Notes: generated by a model not told the origin, from the sequence alone. Shown: positions 24,070 to 35,316, counted from the stretch's first letter. The stretch is DNA of 64,000 nt from Echinococcus granulosus (GCF_000524195.1 NW_020170383.1:1113963-1177962), one strand, 5' to 3'. Program-made: numbers and translations.

Positions 24070-27000
24070 CTGTGCAATTTAATGACAAGTTAGAAAAGGT
24101 TTACCGTTTAAAATCCAACTGAGCATTCTTCCCATTATTTTGAAACTGACAGAAGACTTGGTTTTGATTGACGCAGACATTAATCAAACCTAGGTAATTC
24201 AAATCAGTGCTGTGTAAACAAATGCAATTTCCTTTTAATTTCTTGCCTTTTATCTTTTCCACATTTTCAATCAAACGAAAGTGCTTTGGTTATGCAACTA
24301 TTGATGTTCGAACACTCCGCTAATTTGTAATAATCGTTCTTTAAAATCTGCTTCAAATCTCCAACACGTCCAAGTTTAAGGTGAATCGTTTCCCTGTTAA
24401 CGCCAACTTCTCAAAAACATATACACTGTAAAAAAGGATTTAAGCAAATTTGCTTATGTTACTTGCAAACCTCAGCATTTAGAAACGTCCACAAATATGA
24501 GAACAATGCACAACAAAATTACCCTTAATCGTTCTGCTTGTGTAAAACGGTTGTTTACTTTCAGCTATCAAGATAATTCAAGCCGCTTTGGAGTTCAGGA
24601 AACTAGCTTACAGTCACATGGGTTATGGTTGTCATGTCAGCTAATTAGGCCTAGGGAAGGTACGTGAAAATTGATGATTTTGGGATTTTTATACTGTAAA
24701 TACATTAGTTTCAGAATCAGTTCAACAAAGCAATTTACAAAATTGTGGGAAGTGCATTTAACCTTTCATATCTGCTCTTTAATACAGGATAAAAAAGGGC
24801 AGGTATATACTTCCGAGTCTCGACTATCTTCATTGGACTAAATTGAAAAACAAGATTTACTGGTACTAACAATTTATCAAAGATCGTTTTACTGACCACG
24901 GCAATTTACTAGGGAGCAAGTCACTTCTAAGCTTGTGCAGTAAATGTTATTTGCAATTTGTTGGTATTACTGTGGAATAAGGTGTTAACCAACATAGTGC
25001 GAAAATATCACACCTCGAGTATTATTTTAAATAATCTCTAGAATTCAGTTTTGCTACTTGTAAGTAATTAAGTACACATAAAATAAAAACCAGACCCGCG
25101 CTGTTTATCAACTTGTCAAATATCATTTGACAGGGCTAAAGCAACATGGGGCGAATTCTCGTGTGCCTGTACACCCCAACTTAACAACAATGGGCAAATC
25201 GCTACTCACCAGTAAAGTAAAGCATTAGGTCATTTTCTTTATTCAAATCTTGACATATTTTGAAGACTTAGTTAAAATTTAAAACGCAGGCAGAGAGATA
25301 AATAAGGCTTGGAGGGAAGCACTAAAATCAGAAGCTTATGCAGAAAGACTCCTCTAAATGCAAGACTTTGAAATTCTTTACTGTAACATGTCTAAATGCA
25401 TTGATATTTCCGGCATAAGTGGGTAAATGCGTGCTTTCGACCTTACGAAACCATAGATGCATATCTAGGCTGTGTGAAGTTAGGTCATGTTTTTGCATTC
25501 TGAATTTGTCACGTGAAATACGGGCCCCCATGGTTACATGAGTGGTCTGGTCTTAGATAACGAAACACAAATAGTGCCAAATACACCGTGAGCATATCAG
25601 AACAGTTTACGCGGTTGGATAGGTGCTGGTGCAATGCAATATTAACCACATATTTTGTGGTCCATAATCACTTGACCTCATCCTCGCTGACATTATCTGA
25701 ACACAAAAATTTAAGCTTAAATCTTAAACAACTCAAAATTAATTGGATCTAGACACCAAAGGAGGATCTCAGCATTCGAATGAGTGCAAATAAGTAAGTC
25801 AATAGGGTACAGGATGGTTTCCATGCCATATTTAAAAGGAGCTGAATATATTTTGGCAGGTTTGAGCTCGACCTTCATTATTCTATAAATATATATCCTA
25901 CTGAGTTTTACTGAAAGACCCGTCCGGTAGAAAGATGTTAGCGGAATGAATCAGTGTCATTGAATCGTGTGGCGTATTTCATAATCACAATGTCACCGTG
26001 AGTGGGAATACAATCAGTAAAAGCAGAAATCATTAATGTCTAAATAACTTTTAATAATTTTGGATGTGCTGTCACTCTTGGAAGCTAATAATTATGCACA
26101 AACACCACCTTTTTAGCAAATCTCAATCTCAACACTTGACACTTTAAATTACATTAAATATATACTACCAGGGTCCTTTCAATAAACTGGTTGATTATCC
26201 TTTGAAAAAGCAAATCCTAAAATATAATCAAATGGAACAAAACCTAGTTCTTACATGGGTTTACTTTACTTTTAGGAACCAGGGATTGCTCTTCCCTAAA
26301 AGACTTAGGCTAAGTGTGGGTGATAAGTCTCTTTATCGTATGAACACCCGAACAAACCGCCACTGGCGGTGTCCGACTCTATAGTGATAGTCTGTTCTGG
26401 CGACTCATAATGAATCAAACTCCTCATACCAGTTGTTTTATACACACCAACGAGATCAGTGAATGTTCATTTTCGGTGCGTAACGCTTATCATCGGTTCA
26501 GATAAACAGATTTGAAGTGATTTTACTTTAAACTGACAAATTCACCATTGAGTAAGGAACAAGGAACTGGACGGATTCGCATATTTGGAGACTTACCACA
26601 TCTATCGGTAGTGGCATCGATGGGCAAAGGTGATTTATGTAAACGCCATTACCATTAAAATTGTGTTACACCGAGGCTGTTGGGAAAATTCACAGTTTTA
26701 CTTAACCATTGTCTATGAGGACCATGATTGACCGGCTGGACACCTATTTCATCCATGGGCGTAAATCACTCACCTCATGAGATCGGAAGGTAAGGCCTCC
26801 TAACCACATTCATTCCACCACAAATAATCCTAATTTTAAACCAACTACTCAAGGTCGCTTAAAATGGCATAACTTCCTTTAAACAAATAGAGTCATGAAA
26901 ATGTCGAGCAAGGGAGCGACGAGTTGGGTGGTGCATGAATGCGGTGGCGATGCTTGACTCTCAGAAGTGCAAAAGCGTGTATTAGTGTCGACTGCTGCTT

Positions 27001-27799
27001 TCACAAGAAGACGCAGCTATGACACTTATTCAGACCTTTTTGATCTTGCGATTGCCTCACTATAGTCATGTCACACAGCGTGCACCTCAAGACCATATCA
27101 TTTTCAAAGTGACCTGACATGCCTTCTCCTTCAACCGGTTCTCTGATAAGCCCACAACAGCAGCGCCCAATACTGACGTTGTTATTTGTAAGGACCATTC
27201 AATCAGATACTACGAGCCCTATACTTCAGCATTAGGTATTTGCATCGAAGTCTCATATAACCACATAGATTTCTTGACGCACTAAGAATTTAACATGTGT
27301 AAAAGTAGGTAAATTCTATGTTGTCATTTGAATAAATAAACAAACATGAGTGCGACTCCCAGCCACCTGTACCTGTGGCATCGTCCCAGTTCTAGATCGC
27401 CACAAAGTGATCGCCTGAGTTCAGTATAGTAATGGCTTGTCAATAAATCACCTGGAACACTTAGACAGTACCCTTTTCCACTCTACCCAACATCATGACA
27501 CTGCTGTTGTGATCCTCGCTACCAATCATGCCGGATTAGGAAATCGTTAGAAGCACGATAATCTAACTCAAGGAACGAAAGGCAACCAAACACTTGAGTA
27601 AATGCAGGAATGCAGGGTGATCCTGCTTCACGAAAGTCCCCATCTCTAATCTAGGTTAGCTATATAATTATCTGACACATGTGATTGCGCTCTCAAAGGA
27701 TGGCACTGTGAGATATCACCATCCTTACGTCTGGAATTTTGCAAAAATTGACCAGAATAGCGATACCTATCAACCTTGAAAATCCATGGATTGTGTTAC

Positions 27800-27870
27800 C
27801 TACTGCAAGACGCCCACAACGGAAATTGAATCCCGCTTTTGCAGAAGCCCACGAATTCATCACTATATCA
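27800..27870 (-). CDS. Candidate internal exon, unknown gene
   Basis: A 71-base segment between gctttaccgcag and gtag|gtaaca reads DIVMNSWASAKAGFNFRC then GRLAV, with matching GT/AG and a phase 1 end. It could be an upstream exon of the membrane protein at 23426-24069, but no family is recognisable and the distance is large. Confidence 0.3.
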
Positions 27871-28339
27871 CTGCGGTAAAGCACTGATCCATCTCCACTT
27901 TCACTAGTAGTAGATTCAGACTAACAGCATCAAATTTCTTGTTCAACACGAGATACTTTAAAAGTACAACACATATACATGAAAGTGTCGACCAGCACTT
28001 TCAAAAATAAAGACCCCACTCCTCCATATGCTTAGTTTAGAAACAGAGTGAAAACTGCCCCACTCGGACTAAGAAGTGTATTCCTCGAATTCCCATTGAA
28101 GTGATACGCGAGAAAGCCCGATTTCAACGCCAGGCAAAAGTACGACCGTAGGACACCAACAAACCTGAAGAAGCACCTACTTTGAGGCAAGTGTGCTGTG
28201 CATTAAAGGACCAACCCCCAAAAGACTAAACAATTCGCAGCGGACCACCACTCAACGTCAACACCATCCTCTAAATTCCCATATTGTCAGAATAGCCTGC
28301 CCGCCCCCACTGTACCCTGATCAACAACAAATACAAACA

Positions 28340-28360
28340 CCCCCCCCCCCAAAAAAAAAA
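28340..28360. repeat. Composite homopolymer C11-A10
   Basis: Eleven C followed directly by ten A, 420 bases beyond the stop of the PWWP gene. On the sense strand this is T10 then G11. Its length in the assembly is unreliable. Confidence 0.85.
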
Positions 28361-28775
28361 CCCGCAACTGAATCTGGTCTTCGAATTTTAAAAGGAAGAA
28401 TACAAACAAGTAAGATAAGTCATTACGCGAGGGTTTAAAAGGGTCGAAGGGTGTTAAACATGAATGAGGTGAAGTAAAGATCATGATGATATGATGTTCA
28501 AAATGAACAAGATGGGAAAAGTGTAGAGTCGAGTACCACAGTTACAATAGGTATGTACACAAAAGAAGTATAACGAGCTTTTGAGCCATAGCTTGCGTTT
28601 TTATCCATTTTATCGCATCAAAAGTACGACACCAGTTAACCGCTCTATGCCGATAAACAGCAAACACCTAGTGTTTTCGTGGGAAAATAGTCGCATATTT
28701 ACAGGAGCAAACGACGGCTGCTGCCAATAAATTGTATGCTTTCTAGAAGATACAATGCAGATTAGATATCAACGC

Positions 28776-30479
28776 TCACATTCCGATTGAACCCAGCTCA
28801 GAATTGAGTTGGTTGGCCAAAGACTCATTCGCCTCATCTTCGTCTTCAGAGAATGTCGGCACGCCAGAATTGAACTCATTTAGCCCACTGACATCCAACT
28901 GCGGTAGGGGACCCCAACATTGCTCCGGAACCTGACAGAAGTCACCCGAATTTGCTCCAAGATTCAAAAACGGGAAATGGCCATTCTCCACTGGGACCTG
29001 ATTGGTGATAGGAAATTGAGGATTTGTGGGATTAAAAGCCAGACGATCAGGAAGACATAAGACAGCAGACTGTTTCGGTTCACTAAGGGGATCGAAAGCA
29101 AAATGGAGATCAGGAGGACAGGACAAGTCGGAGCGCGCATGCTCGGTGTTCGTTGACAGTGACAGGGATGCAGAGGATTCCTTTTCGACATCACTTTGTG
29201 GCTCCGATATTAGTCGCGTCTCATTTGAACCACCGTCTACAACGAGCTTCGCCATACTAACCGCTTCTGCGTAGTTTTTTACACGAGTTCGAGGGCTGTA
29301 AAGCTTAGCGAAGTATTCCATAAATGGAAAAAGTTTCGCACAGCTAAGATAAGAGCACTGATTCCAAGCAAACCACTCTACTTTTGCAGTAAAACCAGGA
29401 GCCAAGGCAGGGTCTGCGGGGGTTGCGGACACCGCAAGCGAGTCACTATTCGCATTTTCAGGGCTTACTTGAGCCAGCTGATGAGGCGTTCGCGCGTACA
29501 ACGCGCTGATCCTCGAAGGCCAGTACGGGTAGCCGGCAAGCTTGGCCCACACCACATCTCCAACCCTAAAGCTTCCTGAGGTTTGGTTAGTGGACATAGG
29601 AGAGACTGCATTTGACTTGGCAGCGAGTCCACCGGGCGCGTCAGCATCACACCAGGACTCGACTATTCGGAAAACCTGAACAGATTTCTGGTTTGATTTA
29701 CGTGATCGGAACTTTTTACCGCAGATCGGCTCGTCGACAGAAACATCCCTGCGGAGACGAATCTTTAATCCACCTGTTAAAAATGCCGAACTGGTGCTCG
29801 GCTGGGGCACAGGACAACTTTCCTGAGCCTTTGAGTCCGATCGCGAGTGACGCTTTCGGCTTACTGAATAGGTGGATGCATCTATGTCACCAGCCTTTGT
29901 TTTTGGTGGTCGACCTCGTTTGCGTTTTGGCTTCACCTCAGAAGACTCCATACAATGTGCTGAAAGAGATGATCCCTGGTATGGATAAGAACCAATCGGA
30001 CTTTCGTAATGGGAAGCACTCATACTGTTAACTCCAAACCTATTCTGTGGAGAAGGATGATTGCTTGGACTACTGCTTGTATTTGTTAATGAAGAGGGCA
30101 TTGCAACTGTTCCTGGAGCACTGCTAGAATTAGATGGAGATATTCCATTATAACTGTTACGTAGTGGAGTCAACTCCGCAACTTGGGAACCGAATACATG
30201 CTCAGAAGTGAGGCGCGACTCATTACTGAGTCGTGACCCGGAACACAAACGCGGATACTCATTGTCTGTTGCTGATGTATTATTAAGAATATCCAACGAA
30301 TGATCTTTAGCCATCCACAAGTGTTTGGGTTTCTGAAAACCAATTATTCGGGATATATTCGTGGGTGATGAATTCTTCTTGTCGTAAAAGCTTGGGTGGC
30401 CACGTCCTTGCGGTTCTAATTGTTCTGTTAATATGTCAAACCTCGAAGGCAGTCGTGGAGATGAAAGAAATAACTTCAT
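28776..30479 (-). CDS. PWWP-domain chromatin protein, PWWP2A/B-like
   Basis: 567 codons uninterrupted. PWWP domains bind methylated histone tails and DNA; PWWP2A/B link H2A.Z or H3K36me nucleosomes to NuRD-type complexes. Visible parts: a Ser-rich N-terminus 1-180; an AT-hook-like KPKRKRGRPPK at 183-193; GLKIRLRR at 237-244; the PWWP domain about 303-410. FRVGDVVWAKLAGYPYWPSR (304-323) holds the core YPYWPS variant of PWWP. It is followed by an insertion of about 35 residues, then KVEWFAWNQCSYLS and FPFMEYFAKLY, and helices to SMAKLV. The order WF - LFPF - YxEAVxxA resembles PWWP2A/B more than NSD, MSH6 or GLYR1. The tail ends acidic (FSEDEDEANES). An acceptor (tgccgtcttag) ends at 30490, so the ATG may sit ten bases inside an exon whose 5' part is UTR or coding. 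Confidence 0.75.
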   Translation of the reverse strand: MKLFLSSPRLPSRFDILTEQLEPQGRGHPSFYDKKNSSPTNISRIIGFQKPKHLWMAKDHSLDILNNTSATDNEYPRLCSGSRLSNESRLTSEHVFGSQVAELTPLRNSYNGISPSNSSSAPGTVAMPSSLTNTSSSPSNHPSPQNRFGVNSMSASHYESPIGSYPYQGSSLSAHCMESSEVKPKRKRGRPPKTKAGDIDASTYSVSRKRHSRSDSKAQESCPVPQPSTSSAFLTGGLKIRLRRDVSVDEPICGKKFRSRKSNQKSVQVFRIVESWCDADAPGGLAAKSNAVSPMSTNQTSGSFRVGDVVWAKLAGYPYWPSRISALYARTPHQLAQVSPENANSDSLAVSATPADPALAPGFTAKVEWFAWNQCSYLSCAKLFPFMEYFAKLYSPRTRVKNYAEAVSMAKLVVDGGSNETRLISEPQSDVEKESSASLSLSTNTEHARSDLSCPPDLHFAFDPLSEPKQSAVLCLPDRLAFNPTNPQFPITNQVPVENGHFPFLNLGANSGDFCQVPEQCWGPLPQLDVSGLNEFNSGVPTFSEDEDEANESLANQLNSELGSIGM

Positions 30480-30489
30480 CAGATGGTGC

Positions 30490-31874
30490 CTAAGACGGCA
30501 AAAAAGGCATTAACCGCATGAACTACCCAAACGAATGAGTGGAATCAGAGACAACAGATACCTGAGAACATTACCCAGCCTACTTCCCAACAAGTAACAG
30601 CGATTACACGGCCTTACGACAACACAAAGGCTCGAACTATGCCCGAAGATCACGAAAGGGACTACTCACAAGCCAATTCTTTCACACATACGAAACAGAG
30701 CTGGTTCAAACAAATATATTGGCCATATAACATATCCAGTGACTTTAATATTGCACACCAAATAAGGCAGCATGTTTACATGTAATCTTCGTTAACTACT
30801 TTTTTCCGCCACTATGATACAGTTTAACAGCTCTGCACGCGGTGAGTTGTTCACTCACTAATTTGCGTTAGCATTTTATTTCGATAAATCGTTAGTGATA
30901 ATCATGCTTGAAAGTTTTATTATCCCATTAAATGTTATGGCTAATAAATTTTTTGACTTAAGCCTATTTGACACATGAGGGTTCCTACATACAATTGTAG
31001 CAAGTTGGGGCCTTAAAACAAGTAAATCAACGGCACACCACCGCGTTTCAGCATCTGTACTTTTATCACTTGCGTTATTTTATACCTTAGCATGCTAAAA
31101 AATCAAAAAGTAATAGGCGACTAGATTTATTCCAGTGTCAATGCTGTCATGATTTAAACTGAGATTGTATCTTAAGTTGACAACACTAGGCACTGCTTCA
31201 CGTAGGCAGTTCTGCACGGCGAGGCTCCCCGGTCTCCTCTACCCTGTTCCTAGTGCTCCTAGAACAGTCCAATTGGTTTGGTTTTGACATCTTTATTAAG
31301 GGGGAAAGAGCAGGAAGAAAGGTACAGCGTTTAAGAAAAGGAAGAACGGCAATCACTTGGCGCAGAAGGTGACGGCCTTCTCACCAGATTCGAATTCCCT
31401 GATTGCCTCCTCCCCGAAAGAAACATTAAAACAACATGAGTTTTACAGTTCCAGCCCGGTATTGCTACACAAATTAAGAAAAATGTCCTTTGAGATCGCA
31501 AAAAATAATGTTGGTGTTGCATCATAAGACTACCCCTTGGTTTAAAAGTATTGAATATATCTGAGTAATTTTGTGGAAAATCCACATCTATACACTTTTG
31601 GAGACTAATACAATCTGCTGTGCATAAAATTTATGTAAAGATAAGTTTTTTAATTTGTTCACAAGTAAAGTGTTTACCGAGTGATGTTGCCACTTTTAAT
31701 AACCCTCAATCACTATAGTTGACATGCACACACCTTTCTGCTGCATTTGTGTTTTAGCCAAGCGGTCAATACGCTTTGATTTCTTCCTGCGATTTCGAAA
31801 AGTTTTGGCCCATGTTTGTTTCAGTACTCGCTTTACGCGGTTGGTTTATTCACTGGTCTCACTGTTGGGTCCTC
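30490..31874. promoter_or_regulatory. Divergent intergenic region between PWWP2-like gene and EMC3
   Basis: About 1.4 kb between two head-to-head start codons, with no other supported exon. A shared bidirectional promoter is inferred from geometry only; I see no clear core element or spliced-leader motif. Confidence 0.4.
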
Positions 31875-32022
31875 ATGGTCGAGTTAATTTTGGACTCTGC
31901 CATAAGGTTCTGGGTGTTTCTTCCCATTGTCATTATTACTTTTTCTATGGAGTAATTCGACACTATCTTACGATCTTAATGGTCTCCAATAAAAAACCTG
32001 ATCTCCAAGCAGTGTCTGATAG
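31875..32022 (+). CDS. EMC3: EMC3 exon 1, carries apparent -1 frameshift
   Basis: Frame a runs from ATG 31875 through [12 protein letters not shown] to a stop at 31951. Frame b resumes with [18 protein letters not shown] to VSD and the donor gatag|gtgagg. Both halves match EMC3, and the switch falls at TTTTT (31940-31944), where six T would keep the frame. Confidence 0.85.
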
Positions 32023-32725
32023 GTGAGGCTATACTTGTCTACCTCTAGTTTTTAGCCATGCTCTAATAAGGAGTCGTCTTCTTAGGGAGAACGGAAACTA
32101 CATCACTCGCAATGTTTACTTTTTTTGAGGTCTATCTGTTTAGGGCTTTAAAATGCGCAAGCATTTCTTCAATGACAGTGAAACAGGATTTTTCAAGACT
32201 CAAAAACGAGAGAGTGCTGTTAAAAATCCAATGGCAGGTAGGATTTCCTTTCTTAATGACTGTAAGATCCTTCAATGCTCAGTGATATGATGAAGGGCAA
32301 CATGTTAAATGTCGTACCAATGTTGGTAATTGGTGGGTGGATAAACTGGGCATTTTCTGGATTCCTCACGACGAAAGTACCCTTTCCTCTCACATACCGC
32401 TTTAAACCAATGTTGCAGCGCGGCTGCGAGACACTTGTATCATTAGATGCTTCATGGTAATCGGTATCTTCATACTTTTACTTACTGGTGCAGGGTGAGC
32501 TCGGCTTCGTGGTATTTCTTAAATATATTCGGGCTTCGAAGCCTACATGAGTTGGTTCTGGGATCTGACAGCGCCGCAGGCCAGCCTCTCCTCATTCAGG
32601 AACAGATGATGACTGCACATCAACAGCCGCCGGACATTCAAAAGGCCTTCAAAGCGGAATGGGAAGCTCTCGAGGTTGTACACCACAAATGGGCCCTTTG
32701 TGGTTGTGAGACTCGTCTTCTCTAG
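31875..32725 (+). CDS. EMC3: ER membrane protein complex subunit 3 (EMC3)
   Basis: EMC3 is the Oxa1/YidC-like core of the ER membrane complex, which inserts tail-anchored and multi-pass proteins. Exons: 31875-32022, 32056-32113, 32144-32237, 32267-32456, 32494-32725 (stop TAG). Start ATG gives [20 protein letters not shown], like the family N-terminus with its first membrane helix. Then follow [100 protein letters not shown] and [10 protein letters not shown]. Exon 1 needs one extra base in a T-run at 31940-31944 to stay in frame. The C-terminus stops at ETRLL, about 20 residues earlier than in vertebrates. Introns are only 29-37 nt. Confidence 0.92.
32056..32113 (+). CDS. EMC3: EMC3 exon 2
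   Basis: Acceptor ctagtttttag. The split Ser is followed by [19 protein letters not shown]; donor cgcaat|gtttac, phase 0. It follows a 33-nt intron and precedes a 30-nt one. Confidence 0.88.
32144..32237 (+). CDS. EMC3: EMC3 exon 3
   Basis: [20 protein letters not shown] then [11 protein letters not shown]; donor ggcag|gtagga, phase 1. It matches the cytosolic coiled segment between the first and second membrane helices. Confidence 0.88.
32267..32456 (+). CDS. EMC3: EMC3 exon 4
   Basis: The acceptor gactgtaag completes Asp. It encodes [15 protein letters not shown], the second membrane helix with [10 protein letters not shown], and [17 protein letters not shown]; donor catg|gtaatc splits the Trp codon of LDASW. 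Confidence 0.93.
32494..32725 (+). CDS. EMC3: EMC3 exon 5 (terminal)
   Basis: The acceptor ctggtgcag completes Trp, then [16 protein letters not shown] forms the third membrane helix. The cytosolic tail holds [18 protein letters not shown] and [11 protein letters not shown], ending ETRLL and TAG. Relatives continue about 20 residues further. Confidence 0.92.
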
Positions 32726-35316
32726 TTATTCCGATGCACTTGTTTGACCTGTATGCCCTTCCTTATTCCTGCAGTCATATCGCCGGTGATACGTAGTTGA
32801 AACTGGCTGTATATCGTACAAATGCTTTCTCATGGGTGGTGTTTACTTGTCGCTCCCTACGTGAATGTGCTTCACTTAGGATTGCCGTTTTAAGGGTCTG
32901 TGCGAGTTCAGTTTCACTTATTCGAAGGCAGCTAGCCTTAAAAGCTTGTGTTGGTTTATTCCACACTTTTTTCGGTTAAAATGTGTAGGTTTGGGTTGAT
33001 TCTAGGTGAAGATACAATTTTATGTGTATGTAGGTTCGAGTTAATGGGGGTTGTAGTTAAATAACCTGTCTTCCCTTCGTGATTACTTATCCTCCAAAGG
33101 ATGAGCTCGAAACAACTTATTTACGGGTTTAAATGGAGTGGCGTTTTTCACTTTCTGTGATCGCATTGGTCCTTCTCGAGCTGAAAGTAGTCCAGACGAC
33201 TAGCGGCGCTATGATTTCACTTTATATGCCTCTAGCTTGCGTGATCTCCGTTGTGAATCGTATGTGTGGAGTAGGAGTGTTAGCATAGGTATGACCTAGT
33301 TCCTTTTTTCTGGGTTTCCATTTCTCCCTTGTGTTCGTCTGATTTATATGCACTTTTAGGGTTTGGAATGTTAATTGTGCGATTATCTCAACAATTCGGC
33401 TGAGGTGTTATCGTTCGTTGGGTCCGTTTTCGAACCTCCGTGCTCTGCTCAATGGTCTGTTGATGCCACTAGTCTTCACTATCTGTGTAAAATGCCCTTG
33501 GACCCGTCTCGCCTTGTCGGGCTAAATATGCGTTATCTTTACCCGGATCTGTAGTTCTGCAGGAACGTGTCTTCTATTATAAGGAGCTGAACCGCACGGA
33601 CCGATATCCTGTTTATAAGGTGATTTTGGGTGCGTACTGACCTCGTCTGAGCCGGTTCTTTTTTTGGGTCACTAACAAATGCTACTTTACAAGTTTTCAG
33701 TAATAGCTTATGTATCAAGTTCGTAGTATTGGTATTGTCACGAGTTTCAAGGAAAAGAGGAAACTAGCATGGGTGGAGTTGGGTTTAAAAGTTCTTGAAA
33801 TTTCGCTCCTTATGGTATCTTATTTGCTAGCACATCGATACAAATTTGTGGTGAGTGATTCCCCATTTGATCCTAAAAGATATAATGGATATAGTAACTT
33901 GATGGAATCGGTGTTACTGAAAATAGCTGATCTAAGCTTTCCTTAAAACAAGCTGCCCAGATAAGACCGTAGTCACTAGTAAGATTTATTTTTCAGGCGG
34001 TTGCGACGATCTAGATGTGAATATCCAGTTAATTCTGAATTTTGAATGTCTAAAGCATAGCAATGCATGAACTGGCGATTGTCGAGTGGAAAAGATGCAA
34101 TACCCAACAAGAGTAGTTGTTCCAATTGTGATGTTGCATCAACGCAAGCGATAGAAGACGATCGCAAGAACGCGGGGCCAACTGACCACAGGTGCGGTGC
34201 CCGGGACCCCGATGACTAAGCCTTTCCTTCGGCCCCCCGCACCACGCACAAGACGACGCAACGCCATCACTCATCACACACCCACACGTACACCTACACA
34301 GACGAGGCTGTAAATCATCTTCGCGCGCTCGTGAACGGGGAGGGGACGCGGACATGCCGGTGTGTGTGCGTGCTTTGACCCTGTTTAAAGAGAGAGAGCA
34401 AAAGAAATTTGGAACACACGTTTCGTTTGCACGAACGTGCGTGTGTACTTGAGTGCGTGCGTTCGCCCGTTCTTTAACCGGGTGATCACGCGTCTTGAAT
34501 TTGAATGTGTGAAGCTATCAGCGCAATAGACCTCACCACCGGATTACGTCAACAAAGGCTAATTTCTTAGGATTTCTGGGTGCTTTGGCGTTTTTTTCTG
34601 TGTAAATGAGGCCTAGACCACGACACTTTATAAGGATCAGCACCCGTTATGCTTTGCAGTGGGCAACTGTAGCAATCTCACGGTACTCCCGACTCAATTG
34701 CAGGGGAGGTGCCTTATCTGAAAATTAAAAATTATTACAAGTTTATAGAATTCACAAAACAGAAAAACCCGCTTCCGGTAATTCACAGTTGAAGAATACA
34801 AACTTTGAGAAAAAGGCCGCTGTGGACATCCGAAGGCGTCTTAGCACAATGAAAAATATTCCAGGGAATATCGCTTTTATCCATTTCTAGCAAAGTGTTT
34901 TCGAGTAACTCGACCCAAAATATCATTTCGATAACCGTTGAGTCCAATAAGGCCTACAGCGCAGTTCATTCATAGAGAAATACGGTTTTCTCAGATATTG
35001 GTTGGAATGCGCCGTGGATGTCACCACGTTGAAGCAAATATACCCATCTTTAAGATTTTACTACCTTTGCGAAATCAAACCATTAAAGTCTACCCATACT
35101 TTCACAAACTGATTTCCGTCCTTCATTTATGCCACTTACCACGTTCGATACTTCCAAATGCCTTTTATCATAAACTATCAGTATGCTTTCTTTTGTTTTG
35201 TCCAATTCTACAGTTAAAGACCTGTTATCTACCTATTATTCAACACTGAACAGGTTTGATTACCTCTTTATGTTGAAAAGAAGAAGCTGGAAAGTCAGCC
35301 TCTGCGCTTCTGAGAG
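32726..35316. other. Intergenic DNA downstream of EMC3 with a CpG-rich island
   Basis: No supported exon between 32726 and 34000. From about 34160 to 34520 the sequence becomes GC- and CpG-rich with GT/CA-type runs (for example 34262-34310), as expected of a promoter or first exon. A minus-strand frame of 101 codons (34355-34050) is open there but shows no motif. Confidence 0.4.
34160..34520. promoter_or_regulatory. CpG-rich island, candidate promoter
   Basis: Clearly higher in C+G and CpG than the flanks, including gagcgcgcgaag-type sequence on the minus strand and several gtgcg repeats on the plus strand. It could drive the coding-like cluster at 35.3-36.3 kb or serve a distal first exon of a minus-strand gene. 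This is an inference from composition alone. Confidence 0.3.

Larger units (their letters stand above)
24070..28775. other. AT-rich DNA, intron or intergenic, few supported features
   Basis: Possible upstream intron of the membrane-protein gene and 3' flank of the PWWP gene. Coding-like minus-strand patches occur near 25380-25480 and 27030-27180; the latter has CTLC and CHSC pairs. Neither has a full set of splice signals. Confidence 0.35.

Noticed and set aside
29026..30031. Plus-strand frames of 82 and 139 codons opposite the PWWP gene.
   Set aside because: Antisense shadows of a long conserved coding exon.
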